Shown here: piece after piece, positions 1 through 7,690 of the stretch
Position numbering within the stretch: the stretch's first letter is position 1
Layout: each line of letters opens with the position of its first letter
Assembly (NCBI RefSeq): GCF_001984155.1
Contig: NZ_MTQO01000037.1
Span: forward strand, 62,001-126,000
Reading direction: 5' to 3'
DNA: 64,000 nucleotides
Origin: Actinosynnema sp. ALI-1.44
GTDB lineage: Bacteria; Actinomycetota; Actinomycetes; Mycobacteriales; Pseudonocardiaceae
Notes under the pieces: model-generated
Database searches by the model: none
Seen by the model: the letters and a program-made list of their open reading frames with translations, nothing else
Told to the model about the DNA's origin: nothing
Made by a program: the position numbers and the translations under genes

Positions 1-2021
1 TCAAGCAGGTACATCGCGCCGTCCGGGCCGAACCGCATGTCCATCGGCGCGAACAGCCGCTGGCTGGTCAGCCACGGGTCGATCTTGAGCAGCTTGCCCT
101 GCGCGTCCATGCCGAAGTTGAAGATCCGGTTGCGGGCCCACTCGTAGAAGAACGGCTTCCCGTCGTAGTACTGCGGGAACTTGCGCTCCGACTGCAGGTT
201 CGGGTCGAACCGGTACACCGGCCCGGCCATCGGCGCGCCGCCACCCGTGGCCAGCTCGGGGAACTCCGGTGAGGCACCATAGCCGTACCAGACGTCCGCC
301 GCGCGCGCCGCGGGCAGATCAATCAGGCCGGTGTTGTTGGGCGAGTCGTTGCGCAACGCGGCGCAGTCGAACTTCGCGCCGGAGGTGTTCGTGGCGAAGT
401 TGAAGTCGTTGTACGGGATGTTGTTGGCCACGCAGTACGGCCAGCCGTAGAAGCCGGGGGAGCGGATGACGTTCCACTCCACCTTGCCGTCCGGGCCCCG
501 GGTGGGGTTGCTCGCCTGCGCGTCGGGCCCGTAGTCCGCCATGTAGATCGCGCCGTCGGTGTCCACGGAGAACCGGAACGGGTTGCGGAACCCCATCGCG
601 TAGATCTCCGGCCGCGTCTTCGCGGTGCCGGGGGCGAACATGTTGCCGGCCGGGACGGTGTACCCACCGGCGGCTTCGGGGTGGATCCGGAGGATCTTGC
701 CGCGCAGGTCGTTGGTGTTGGCCGCGGTCTTCTGCGCGTCGAACAGGTCACGGCCCGCGCGCTCGTCGATCGGTGCGTAACCGCTGGACTGGAACGGGTT
801 CGTGTCGTCACCGACGCCGACGTAGAGGTTGCCGCCCGGCCCGAACGTCAGATACCCGCCGGTGTGCCCCGGCTCCTCTTGTCGTGACGCGGGCACCTCG
901 ATGATCTTCACCTCGGACGCGGGGTCGATGTGGTTTCCGTGCGCGGTGAACCGCGAGACCCGGTTGATCTCGGCGCTGCCCGGCGGTGAGTAGTTGATGT
1001 AGAGCCAGTGGTTGGTGGCGAACGCGGGATCGACCGTGATACCGATGATCCCGTCCTCGCCGCCGGAGTACACCGGCAGCTCCAGCGCGACCGGCGTGGT
1101 CCCGGTCGTCGGGTCGTACACCTTGATCTGCCCGAGGATTTCGGTGTAGTACACCCGGCCGTCCGGTGCGACCGTCAACGCGGTCGGCGCCTTGGTGTTG
1201 GTGTCCAGCGGCACCTTCTCGAACGCGCTGTCCACAGTGGCCGAACAGTCCGACGGGACCGCCTTCGCCGCGGTCTTCACCCCGCCGAGCAGGTGCTGGG
1301 CGAACAACGGCTCGCTGTACGCGCCCTGCGGGTGGCCCATCGCGGTGGACCAGACCTTGGCGAGCCCGACGTCACGGCACCACGAGATCGGGTGGTCGGC
1401 GCCCATCTTGTCCGGCCCGGGGTTGTAGGTGGTCTCGTCCGCGGTCACCAGGACGTGTGCTTTGCCGCGGATGTTCTTGTCGAAGTTGTACCACTCCTCG
1501 GCGCGCTGCCAGCGGTCCGGCAGATGGGCGGTCGAGGCGTGCTGGTGGTCGGCGACCTTCGCGGTGCCCTGCAGGACACCGGGGGAGTGGGTCGGCATGT
1601 GCGCACCGGCGTTCACCAGGTCGTCCCACCACGGGAACGTGTCCTCGATGCCCATGTCGGTGGCGTTGTGGACCGCCGCGATGCCACCTCCGTTGGCCAC
1701 GTACTTCTGCACGGCCTGGCGCTGCGCGTCGGTGTCCCACACCATGCCCGAGGTCTGGAACATGATCACGACCTGGAACCCGGCCAGGTTCGCGTCGTTG
1801 AAGACCGTGGCGTCCTCGGTGTGCACGAGCTCGAAGTTGTTGTCGGCGGCGAGTTTCTTGAACAACTCGACACCGGCGGGGATCGAGTCGTGCCGGTAGC
1901 CGACGGTCTTGGTGAACAGCAGGGCACGAAAGGCCGGTGCCAGTTGTGCCTGCGCCAAGGCTGGCAGCAGGCCGAGGACCAGCAGCACCGCGGTGAGCAC
2001 CGCGGTCATACGTCTGCGCAT
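1..2021 (-). CDS. Secreted ThuA-domain / PQQ-dependent sugar dehydrogenase-like protein (3' end off the window)
   Basis: About 673 codons are visible and the frame is still open at base 1, so the C-terminus is missing. The start MRRRMTAVLTAVLL gives a clear signal peptide. A ThuA-like (class I glutamine amidotransferase-fold) domain follows at roughly residues 30-250, with the motif FTKTVGYRHDS near its start. From about residue 280 there is a six-bladed propeller of the glucose/sorbosone dehydrogenase family, with motifs APDGRVYYTE, GYLTFGPGGNLYVGVGDD and GFRNPFRFSVD. Such fusions are common extracellular actinobacterial proteins, often with carbohydrate-binding or PKD domains further on. 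It lies 9 bp after the isomerase and looks like the last gene of the sugar-uptake operon. Its activity is inferred from family only. Confidence 0.88.
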   Translation of the reverse strand, partial: MRRRMTAVLTAVLLVLGLLPALAQAQLAPAFRALLFTKTVGYRHDSIPAGVELFKKLAADNNFELVHTEDATVFNDANLAGFQVVIMFQTSGMVWDTDAQRQAVQKYVANGGGIAAVHNATDMGIEDTFPWWDDLVNAGAHMPTHSPGVLQGTAKVADHQHASTAHLPDRWQRAEEWYNFDKNIRGKAHVLVTADETTYNPGPDKMGADHPISWCRDVGLAKVWSTAMGHPQGAYSEPLFAQHLLGGVKTAAKAVPSDCSATVDSAFEKVPLDTNTKAPTALTVAPDGRVYYTEILGQIKVYDPTTGTTPVALELPVYSGGEDGIIGITVDPAFATNHWLYINYSPPGSAEINRVSRFTAHGNHIDPASEVKIIEVPASRQEEPGHTGGYLTFGPGGNLYVGVGDDTNPFQSSGYAPIDERAGRDLFDAQKTAANTNDLRGKILRIHPEAAGGYTVPAGNMFAPGTAKTRPEIYAMGFRNPFRFSVDTDGAIYMADYGPDAQASNPTRGPDGKVEWNVIRSPGFYGWPYCVANNIPYNDFNFATNTSGAKFDCAALRNDSPNNTGLIDLPAARAADVWYGYGASPEFPELATGGGAPMAGPVYRFDPNLQSERKFPQYYDGKPFFYEWARNRIFNFGMDAQGKLLKIDPWLTSQRLFAPMDMRFGPDGAMYLL

Positions 2022-2030
2022 GTGGCTTCC

Positions 2031-2870
2031 TTACAGGGATTTGAGGAACGCGAGGCCGTCGGCGGCCAAGTCGTCCTGGCTGACGGCAAGCGGGCGCCAG
2101 ATCGACGCGGCCTTGGCGATGCTCGCGTTGTGCGCGGTGAACGATTCGATGCACAACGGACCGTCGTATCCGGCGTCGTCGAGCGCGGCGATCATGGCGG
2201 GCCAGTCCAGGTGGTCGCGTCCCGGTGTGCCGCGGTCGTTCGCGCACACCTGGACGTGGGCGATCCGGCCCGTCGCGGACCTGATCGCCGCCGGGATGTC
2301 GGCCTCTTCGATGTTCTGGTGGTAGAAGTCCAGCGCGACACCGCAGGCGGGCAAGCCGTCCAACGCGGCGAGCGTCTGGCCGACGGTGTTGAGCATGCTC
2401 GTCTCGTACCGGTTGAGCGGTTCGACCGCGACGGTCACGCCCGCTTGGCGCGCGTACTCCAGCACGGGCGTGAGGTTCTCCCGCAGTTCGGCGATGTCGT
2501 TCGCGCGCTCGCCCTCGGTCGCCCGCCACGTCCGGCCGACCGACGTGTACGCCGGGCCCGCGATCACCGCGGCCCCGACCTGGGTGGCGACGTCCACACA
2601 GGACCGCAGGTAGTCCTGTGTGGACGTCACCGTACCGGCGTCGGCTCTGACGAGCTCACGCCCCGGCGACATGACGAGCACGACGGACGCGACCAGGCCG
2701 AGATCGGCCAGCAGTGCCCTCGCCGCGTCCGGTGCCCAGTCGCCGGGGTTCTCCACCGGCATCTCGATCGTGTCGAAGCCCCACCCGGCGATCCTCGGCG
2801 CGAGCTCCCGAAGTGCCCCGTCGTCGAGTGGTGACGTCCACACCCACGTGTTCACCCCGATCCTCCGCAT
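2031..2870 (-). CDS. Sugar phosphate isomerase/epimerase, D-tagatose/D-psicose 3-epimerase type
   Basis: A 279-residue AP-endonuclease-2-like TIM barrel. The motif VEPLNRYE carries Glu150, the region around Asp181 reads LDFYH, His205 sits in RIAHVQ, and Glu242 in CIES. These match the two catalytic glutamates and the metal-binding Asp/His set of ketose 3-epimerases. The likely reaction is epimerisation at C3 of a keto sugar taken up by the neighbouring ABC transporter; the actual sugar cannot be read from sequence. It starts only 4 bp after the stop of the binding-protein gene, so it is cotranscribed. A hydroxypyruvate-isomerase or inosose-type activity is the main alternative. Confidence 0.85.
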   Translation of the reverse strand: MRRIGVNTWVWTSPLDDGALRELAPRIAGWGFDTIEMPVENPGDWAPDAARALLADLGLVASVVLVMSPGRELVRADAGTVTSTQDYLRSCVDVATQVGAAVIAGPAYTSVGRTWRATEGERANDIAELRENLTPVLEYARQAGVTVAVEPLNRYETSMLNTVGQTLAALDGLPACGVALDFYHQNIEEADIPAAIRSATGRIAHVQVCANDRGTPGRDHLDWPAMIAALDDAGYDGPLCIESFTAHNASIAKAASIWRPLAVSQDDLAADGLAFLKSL

Positions 2871-2874
2871 CGGG

Positions 2875-4029
2875 TCACTTCCACTTGCCGGGGTAGCCCG
2901 GCATCTGCTGGCAGCCGCACAACGCGTAGTGCAACGGCGGCATGCCCTGGCCGCGGTACGAGTCCAGCGTGGTGTCCGTGATCACCGGCTGCGGCAGGAT
3001 CCACTCCTTGGGCACCTGCTCGCCCTTGAGCACCTTCACCGCAGCGATCACCGGTGTGCGCCACTGGTAGGTCGGGTACGTCGGGGCCTGAGCGGTCAGC
3101 TTCTCGCCGCGCCACTTGTCCAGGAACTGCTGCTGGTCCTCGCCGGAGATCGCGGGCAGCGGCTTGCCCGCGTCCTCGAAGGCCTCCAGCACCGGGACCG
3201 CCGCTGTGCCGTCGTCCATCCAGATCCCGTTGATGTCGCCGCGCTGCAGGTAGTCCGAGACGATGCTCTTGGCCTTGGCGCCGTCGTTGCCGGTGAACTC
3301 CACCCCGGCGACGGTGACGCCCTTGGCTGCCAGGATCCGCTGGCCCGCAGCCCACCGGTGTTCGAGCACGTCGACACCGGGCAGCACCCGCAGTGCCAGA
3401 ACTTTGCCGCCCTGGCCCACTTTCCCGGCCAGGAACTCGGCCGCGGTCGCGCCGAACGCGTAGCCGCCGATCGGGTGGATGAACGTGACCGGGCACTTGG
3501 TGTTCACGCCGCGGTCGAAGACGATCACCGGGATTCCCTTGGCGCACGCGGCCTCCACAGCCGGAGTCAGCGTCGCCGTCGTGTTCGGTGAGACGATCAA
3601 CGCGCTGCAGCCGCCCGAGGTCAGCTGCTGGATGTCGCTGATCTGCTTGTCGTCCTTGGCTTCCGCGTCCAGTACGGTGAACTTGCCGATCTCCGGGTGC
3701 AGGGTGGCCTCGACCTGCATGGTCTTCCAGCCGACCTGCCGCCACGGGTTGTCGACCGACGCGTTGGCGAAGCAGATCTCGTACGGTCCCGGCTTGGCGA
3801 ACCTGGCGGTGTCGGCCATCTCCGGGTTCAGCGCCTGTTCCCACGGCTTGTCCGCGGGCCCGACGGGTTTCGCGTCCCGCAGCGCCAGTTGCCGGTCGTA
3901 CTCGGCCTGGTCGAAGAACTCCGACGTGGCGGGCGCGCCGGACGAGCCGGGCGGTGCGGCATCCGGCAGGTCCGTGGAGCACCCGGCCAGGACGAGAAGA
4001 GCGAAGCCGGCGGCGAGCAAGCGTTTCAA
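2875..4029 (-). CDS. Sugar ABC transporter substrate-binding lipoprotein (ribose/CUT2 type)
   Basis: A 384-residue type-1 periplasmic-binding-fold protein. The start is a TTG that overlaps the TGA of the upstream permease (TTGA at 4026-4029), with GAGGAAGAGAG just upstream as ribosome binding site. This start gives MKRLLAAGFALLVLAGC, a short lipoprotein signal with lipobox LAGC and modified Cys17. The body has the two-lobed fold of the RbsB class (for example VIVFDRGVNTKCPVTFIHP and DINGIWMDDGTAAV). It should capture a sugar outside the membrane and deliver it to the two permeases encoded upstream. A longer reading from 4482 exists but only runs through the permease gene in another frame. Confidence 0.9.
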   Translation of the reverse strand: MKRLLAAGFALLVLAGCSTDLPDAAPPGSSGAPATSEFFDQAEYDRQLALRDAKPVGPADKPWEQALNPEMADTARFAKPGPYEICFANASVDNPWRQVGWKTMQVEATLHPEIGKFTVLDAEAKDDKQISDIQQLTSGGCSALIVSPNTTATLTPAVEAACAKGIPVIVFDRGVNTKCPVTFIHPIGGYAFGATAAEFLAGKVGQGGKVLALRVLPGVDVLEHRWAAGQRILAAKGVTVAGVEFTGNDGAKAKSIVSDYLQRGDINGIWMDDGTAAVPVLEAFEDAGKPLPAISGEDQQQFLDKWRGEKLTAQAPTYPTYQWRTPVIAAVKVLKGEQVPKEWILPQPVITDTTLDSYRGQGMPPLHYALCGCQQMPGYPGKWK

Positions 4030-4997
4030 GCTCTCTTCCTCCTCCAGTCGATCGCGGCGTATGCCACCGCCGCGATGATGATCACGCCCTGCACGGTGGA
4101 TTCCAGCCCACCGGACACACCGAGCAGGTTGAGCAAGGAGAACAACGACTCCAAGGTCAGCGCCCCGGCCATGGCCGCGACCACGGATCCACGGCCGCCG
4201 CCGAGCACCACGCCGCCGAGCACGACCGCGGTGATGACCCGGAACTCCAGGCCGTCCCCGACCTGCGCGGACACCCCGGCGAACCCGCCGAGCAGGATCG
4301 CCGCGACCGCGGCGGACAACCCGGACAGCACGAACGCGAGCGTGCGCAGGCGTTCGACCCGTCCGCCGCCGAGCCACACCGCGGTCTCGTTGTCGCCGAC
4401 CGCGACCAGCGTGCGCCCGGTCGGGCCGCGCATGAACACCACGGCCATGGTGACGAGCACCGCCAACACGACCACGGACCACGGCACCTGGCCGATCACC
4501 GGCACGCCGTCGATGCCTTGCCTGCCGATGGTCCGGAACGAGTCGGACAACGCGCCGCGCGGTGCGCCGCCGGTCCAGAGGAACACCGCGCCGTCGAGCA
4601 CCAGCAGCATGCCCAGCGTCACGATGAACGACGGGACCAGCAGCCGGGTGGTGATCACCCCGTTGACCAGGCCGACCACCGCCCCGATGAGCAGCAGCAC
4701 CAGGATCACCCAGCCGGTCGCGGAGTCGTCGCCGTCGATCAGCCGGGCCGCGATCACCACCTCGGCCGTGACCAACGACCCGACCGACAGGTCGAACCCA
4801 CCGCTGACGATCACGAAGTACTGCCCGATCGCCAGGATCATCAACGGCGCCGCACGCTTGAGCAACGCCAGATACCCGGCGGGTTGCTGGTACGCCGTAC
4901 CCACGAAGGCAAGCGCCACAAGCAAAACAGCGAGCACCACGAGCACGGGAACGGTCCCTGGTGCGAACCTGGTTCGGCGGGCCTGAGTACGGGTCAC
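4026..4997 (-). CDS. Sugar ABC transporter permease (RbsC-like, second of two)
   Basis: A 323-residue membrane protein with about eight to ten hydrophobic helices. It carries the family signature of branched-chain/ribose-type (CUT2) permeases, including QYFVIVSGGFDLSVGS and the loop VVLGGVVLGGGRGS. The GTG start at 4997 overlaps the stop of the preceding permease (GTGA) and is preceded by GAGGAGGG. Its own stop overlaps the TTG start of the binding protein. Together with the neighbouring permease it forms the heterodimeric channel. Confidence 0.9.
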   Translation of the reverse strand: MTRTQARRTRFAPGTVPVLVVLAVLLVALAFVGTAYQQPAGYLALLKRAAPLMILAIGQYFVIVSGGFDLSVGSLVTAEVVIAARLIDGDDSATGWVILVLLLIGAVVGLVNGVITTRLLVPSFIVTLGMLLVLDGAVFLWTGGAPRGALSDSFRTIGRQGIDGVPVIGQVPWSVVVLAVLVTMAVVFMRGPTGRTLVAVGDNETAVWLGGGRVERLRTLAFVLSGLSAAVAAILLGGFAGVSAQVGDGLEFRVITAVVLGGVVLGGGRGSVVAAMAGALTLESLFSLLNLLGVSGGLESTVQGVIIIAAVAYAAIDWRRKRA

Positions 4998-5995
4998 CGG
5001 GCCCTCCTCGCGAGCTGGCTGCGCGCGTACAGGGCGACCGCGACGATCAGGACCGCGCCACGGACGACGTCCTTGAGGAACGGCGTCACGCCGAGGTCGT
5101 CGAAGACGGTGTCGAGTGTGGCGAGGATCAGGACTCCGCCGATGGTCCCCGCCACACCGCCTCGACCGCCGGACAGCAGCGTGCCGCCGAGCACCACCGC
5201 CGCGATCGACTCGAGGTCGTAGCCGCCGTCCGCGCCGACGAGGGGCGCGCCCGAGCCGAGCCTGCTCACCAGGAACAACGCCGCCAACCCGGCCATCACC
5301 GAGCACAGCACGTGCGTCATGACGATCGTGCGCCCGGTCCGGATTCCCGACAGGCGCGCCACTTCGGCGTCCCCGCCGACGGCGTAGACGTGGTAGCCGC
5401 CCTTGGTCCTGGTGAGGTACCACCACACGGCGACGGCGATCACGAGCATGACCACTGTGGACAGCGGGACCGGGCCGATCCGGTCGTACCCCAGGTGCTG
5501 GAAGCCGCGCGGGACCGAACCGGCAGGCCCGGTGTACGTGTTCTCCAGGTAGCCCCGGATGATCAACGCGACGCCGAGGGTGGCGATGAACGCGTTGACC
5601 TTCAGCGCGGTGATCACCAGACCGTTGACCAGGCCGACCAGGGCGGCGAACCCGACGGTGAGCAGCACGGCTGGCACGACCATGCCGGGGTCACCGGCCA
5701 TGGTCTCGGCCGCGATCAGCGAGCACAGCCCGATCAGGTACGCAGGCGAGAGGTCGAGAGAACCGGTCAGGATCACCATCGTCTGGCCGATCGCGACCAG
5801 CCCCAGCACGGTGCTGCGGGTCAGGATGTTGAGGATGCCGCCGTGGTCGAGCAGAACCCCGCCACGCATGGCGACCAGGACACTGCCGACCACCAGCAGG
5901 ACGACGAGAGCCAGGTAGACCATCAGCGTCGGCGTCACCCGGCCCCTGCTGGTGGCGTTGTGCCGCACCGGTTGTGCTGCCTGGGTCGCCGTCAT
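4994..5995 (-). CDS. Sugar ABC transporter permease (RbsC-like, first of two)
   Basis: A 333-residue multi-spanning permease. The first helix begins near residue 25, and the typical motifs QTMVILTGSLDLSPAYLIG and VVLGGTLLSGGRGG are present. The ATG start at 5995 lies within an ATGA overlap with the ATPase stop, so translation is coupled. The two permeases are clearly homologous to each other but diverged, as expected for a heteromeric CUT2 importer. Confidence 0.9.
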   Translation of the reverse strand: MTATQAAQPVRHNATSRGRVTPTLMVYLALVVLLVVGSVLVAMRGGVLLDHGGILNILTRSTVLGLVAIGQTMVILTGSLDLSPAYLIGLCSLIAAETMAGDPGMVVPAVLLTVGFAALVGLVNGLVITALKVNAFIATLGVALIIRGYLENTYTGPAGSVPRGFQHLGYDRIGPVPLSTVVMLVIAVAVWWYLTRTKGGYHVYAVGGDAEVARLSGIRTGRTIVMTHVLCSVMAGLAALFLVSRLGSGAPLVGADGGYDLESIAAVVLGGTLLSGGRGGVAGTIGGVLILATLDTVFDDLGVTPFLKDVVRGAVLIVAVALYARSQLARRAR

Positions 5996-7452
5996 GCGCC
6001 GCTCCCGGTGGCCAGCGCCATCACGGCTTCCTCGGACGAGCCCGCGGGCAGTTCCCCGGCCAGGTGCCCGTCGCGCATGACCAGGATCCGGTCGCTCATC
6101 CCGATCAGCTCGGGCAGTTCGCTGGAGATCATCAGGATCGCCACACCGGAGCAGGCCAGTTCGCGTAGCAGCTCGTAGACGCCCCGCTTGGCGCCGACGT
6201 CGATCCCGCGCGTCGGTTCGTCGGCGACCAGGACCTTCGGCGCGACCGCGAGCCACTTGGCCAGCACGACTTTCTGCTGGTTGCCGCCGGACAGGAAACG
6301 CACCTCCTGGCCGGTGCGCCCGGCCGCCAGACCGACCGAACCCAGCAGCCGGTCGACGTCGATGCGGCTACGACCGAACACGGCGTTGCGCACCAGCATC
6401 GTGTTGTCGCGGACGGTCTGCCGCAGTGCGAGCCCCTCGCCCTTGCGGTCCTCGGTCACGTGCGCGATGCCGTGCCGGATCGCCGCGCGCGGCGAACGGA
6501 TGCGCACCGGGCGGTCGTCCACCTCGACCTCGCCCCTGGTCAACGGGTCGACGCCGGTCAGCGCGCGGGCCACGGCGGAGCGGCCCGCGCCCTGCAGCCC
6601 CGCGAGCCCGACTATCTCCCCGGCGGCCAGGTCGATCGTGATGTCACGCAGGCGTTCGTTCCCGCCGCCGCGGACGGACACCCGGACCGGGCCCCGCGTC
6701 TTGGCCCGGTCCGGGAACATCGCGTCCAACGGCCTGCCGACCATGGCCCGGACCAGTTGGTCCGGCGTCATCTCGGTCGTGGCGGCCGATGTGACGAGCG
6801 CGCCGTCCTTGAGCACGGTGATGCGCTGGCTGAGGTCGAAGACCTCGCGCATCCGGTGCGAGACGTACAACACCGCGATTCCGTCCGCACGCAGCCGGCC
6901 AACCAGGTCGTAGAGCAGTTCGACCTCGTGTTCGGCCAGCGCGGCGGTCGGTTCGTCCATGGCGATCACGCGCGCGTCCATGGACAGCGCCTTGACGATC
7001 TCCACGACCTGCTGCTGTGCCACCGGCAACCGGCGGACCGGGGTCCGCGGCGTGATCCCGCGCTCGCCGAGCCGGTCGAGCAGGTCCGCGGTGGCTGCTT
7101 GCATCCGCGCCCGGTCGACGTGCCCCCGGCGGACCGGTTCCCGGCCGAGGTAGACGTTCTCGGCCACGCTCCGGTCCGGCAGCAGCGTCATTTCCTGGTG
7201 CACGATCGCGATTCCCGCGCGCTGGGCGTGCACCGGCGACGCGAACGACACCAGTTGTCCATTGAGGACGATCGTGCCGGTGTCGGGGCGGTGCGCGCCC
7301 GCGAGGATCTTCATCAGGGTCGACTTGCCCGCGCCGTTCTCGCCGACGAGCGCGTGCACCTCACCCGCGTGCAGTTCGAGGTCGATGTCCTTGAGCGCGT
7401 CGACGCCAAGGAACCGCTTGTTGATCCCGTTCATCCGGACGATCGGCGCCAT
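5992..7452 (-). CDS. Sugar ABC transporter ATP-binding protein with duplicated ATPase domain (RbsA/MglA type)
   Basis: A 486-residue protein with two fused nucleotide-binding domains. The first has a canonical Walker A, GENGAGKST at residues 37-45, and a Walker B ending AMDEPTAAL. The second has the degenerate Walker A GLQGAGRSA but a normal signature LSGGNQQKV and the motif VADEPTRGID. This one-good, one-degenerate arrangement is typical of RbsA/MglA/XylG. It is the first gene of the operon, with its promoter region at 7453-7690. No LacI or ROK repressor is adjacent, which is unusual for a sugar operon. Confidence 0.93.
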   Translation of the reverse strand: MAPIVRMNGINKRFLGVDALKDIDLELHAGEVHALVGENGAGKSTLMKILAGAHRPDTGTIVLNGQLVSFASPVHAQRAGIAIVHQEMTLLPDRSVAENVYLGREPVRRGHVDRARMQAATADLLDRLGERGITPRTPVRRLPVAQQQVVEIVKALSMDARVIAMDEPTAALAEHEVELLYDLVGRLRADGIAVLYVSHRMREVFDLSQRITVLKDGALVTSAATTEMTPDQLVRAMVGRPLDAMFPDRAKTRGPVRVSVRGGGNERLRDITIDLAAGEIVGLAGLQGAGRSAVARALTGVDPLTRGEVEVDDRPVRIRSPRAAIRHGIAHVTEDRKGEGLALRQTVRDNTMLVRNAVFGRSRIDVDRLLGSVGLAAGRTGQEVRFLSGGNQQKVVLAKWLAVAPKVLVADEPTRGIDVGAKRGVYELLRELACSGVAILMISSELPELIGMSDRILVMRDGHLAGELPAGSSEEAVMALATGSGA

Positions 7453-7461
7453 TGCCCACCT

Positions 7462-7549
7462 CGGTTCCCGACGGTCTTACCCCAACCGAGTGACTACGTG
7501 ATCGCTCACAGTCATGATCGGGAACCTAACCGAGCACTTACGCATGCGT
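7462..7549. promoter_or_regulatory. Inverted repeats in the divergent region between the sugar operon and the SARP gene
   Basis: GGTTCCCGA at 7463-7471 is matched by its exact reverse complement TCGGGAACC at 7518-7526. A perfect 10-bp palindrome ACGCATGCGT follows at 7540-7549. Both lie in the roughly 240-bp region upstream of the ATPase gene (minus) and the SARP gene (plus). They are candidate operators for either promoter; no binding protein can be assigned. Confidence 0.35.
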
Positions 7550-7690
7550 CAAACGAAAGTTCTGTCAAGTTCGACAAAACTGACCAAGGTCCCTCGAATG
7601 CACTAGTGGTCACGACAGGCTGCCGGTCGTGACGACCGGCCCCGTTAAGGTGTTTCGAAATGTCCTGCGGCGGGGGTCTGGGGAGGTGCC

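Noticed and set aside
1008-2834. 608-codon plus-strand frame opposite the ThuA and isomerase genes
   Set aside because: The minus-strand products show clear family motifs; the plus frame is a low-complexity Arg/Val/His-rich shadow caused by high GC.
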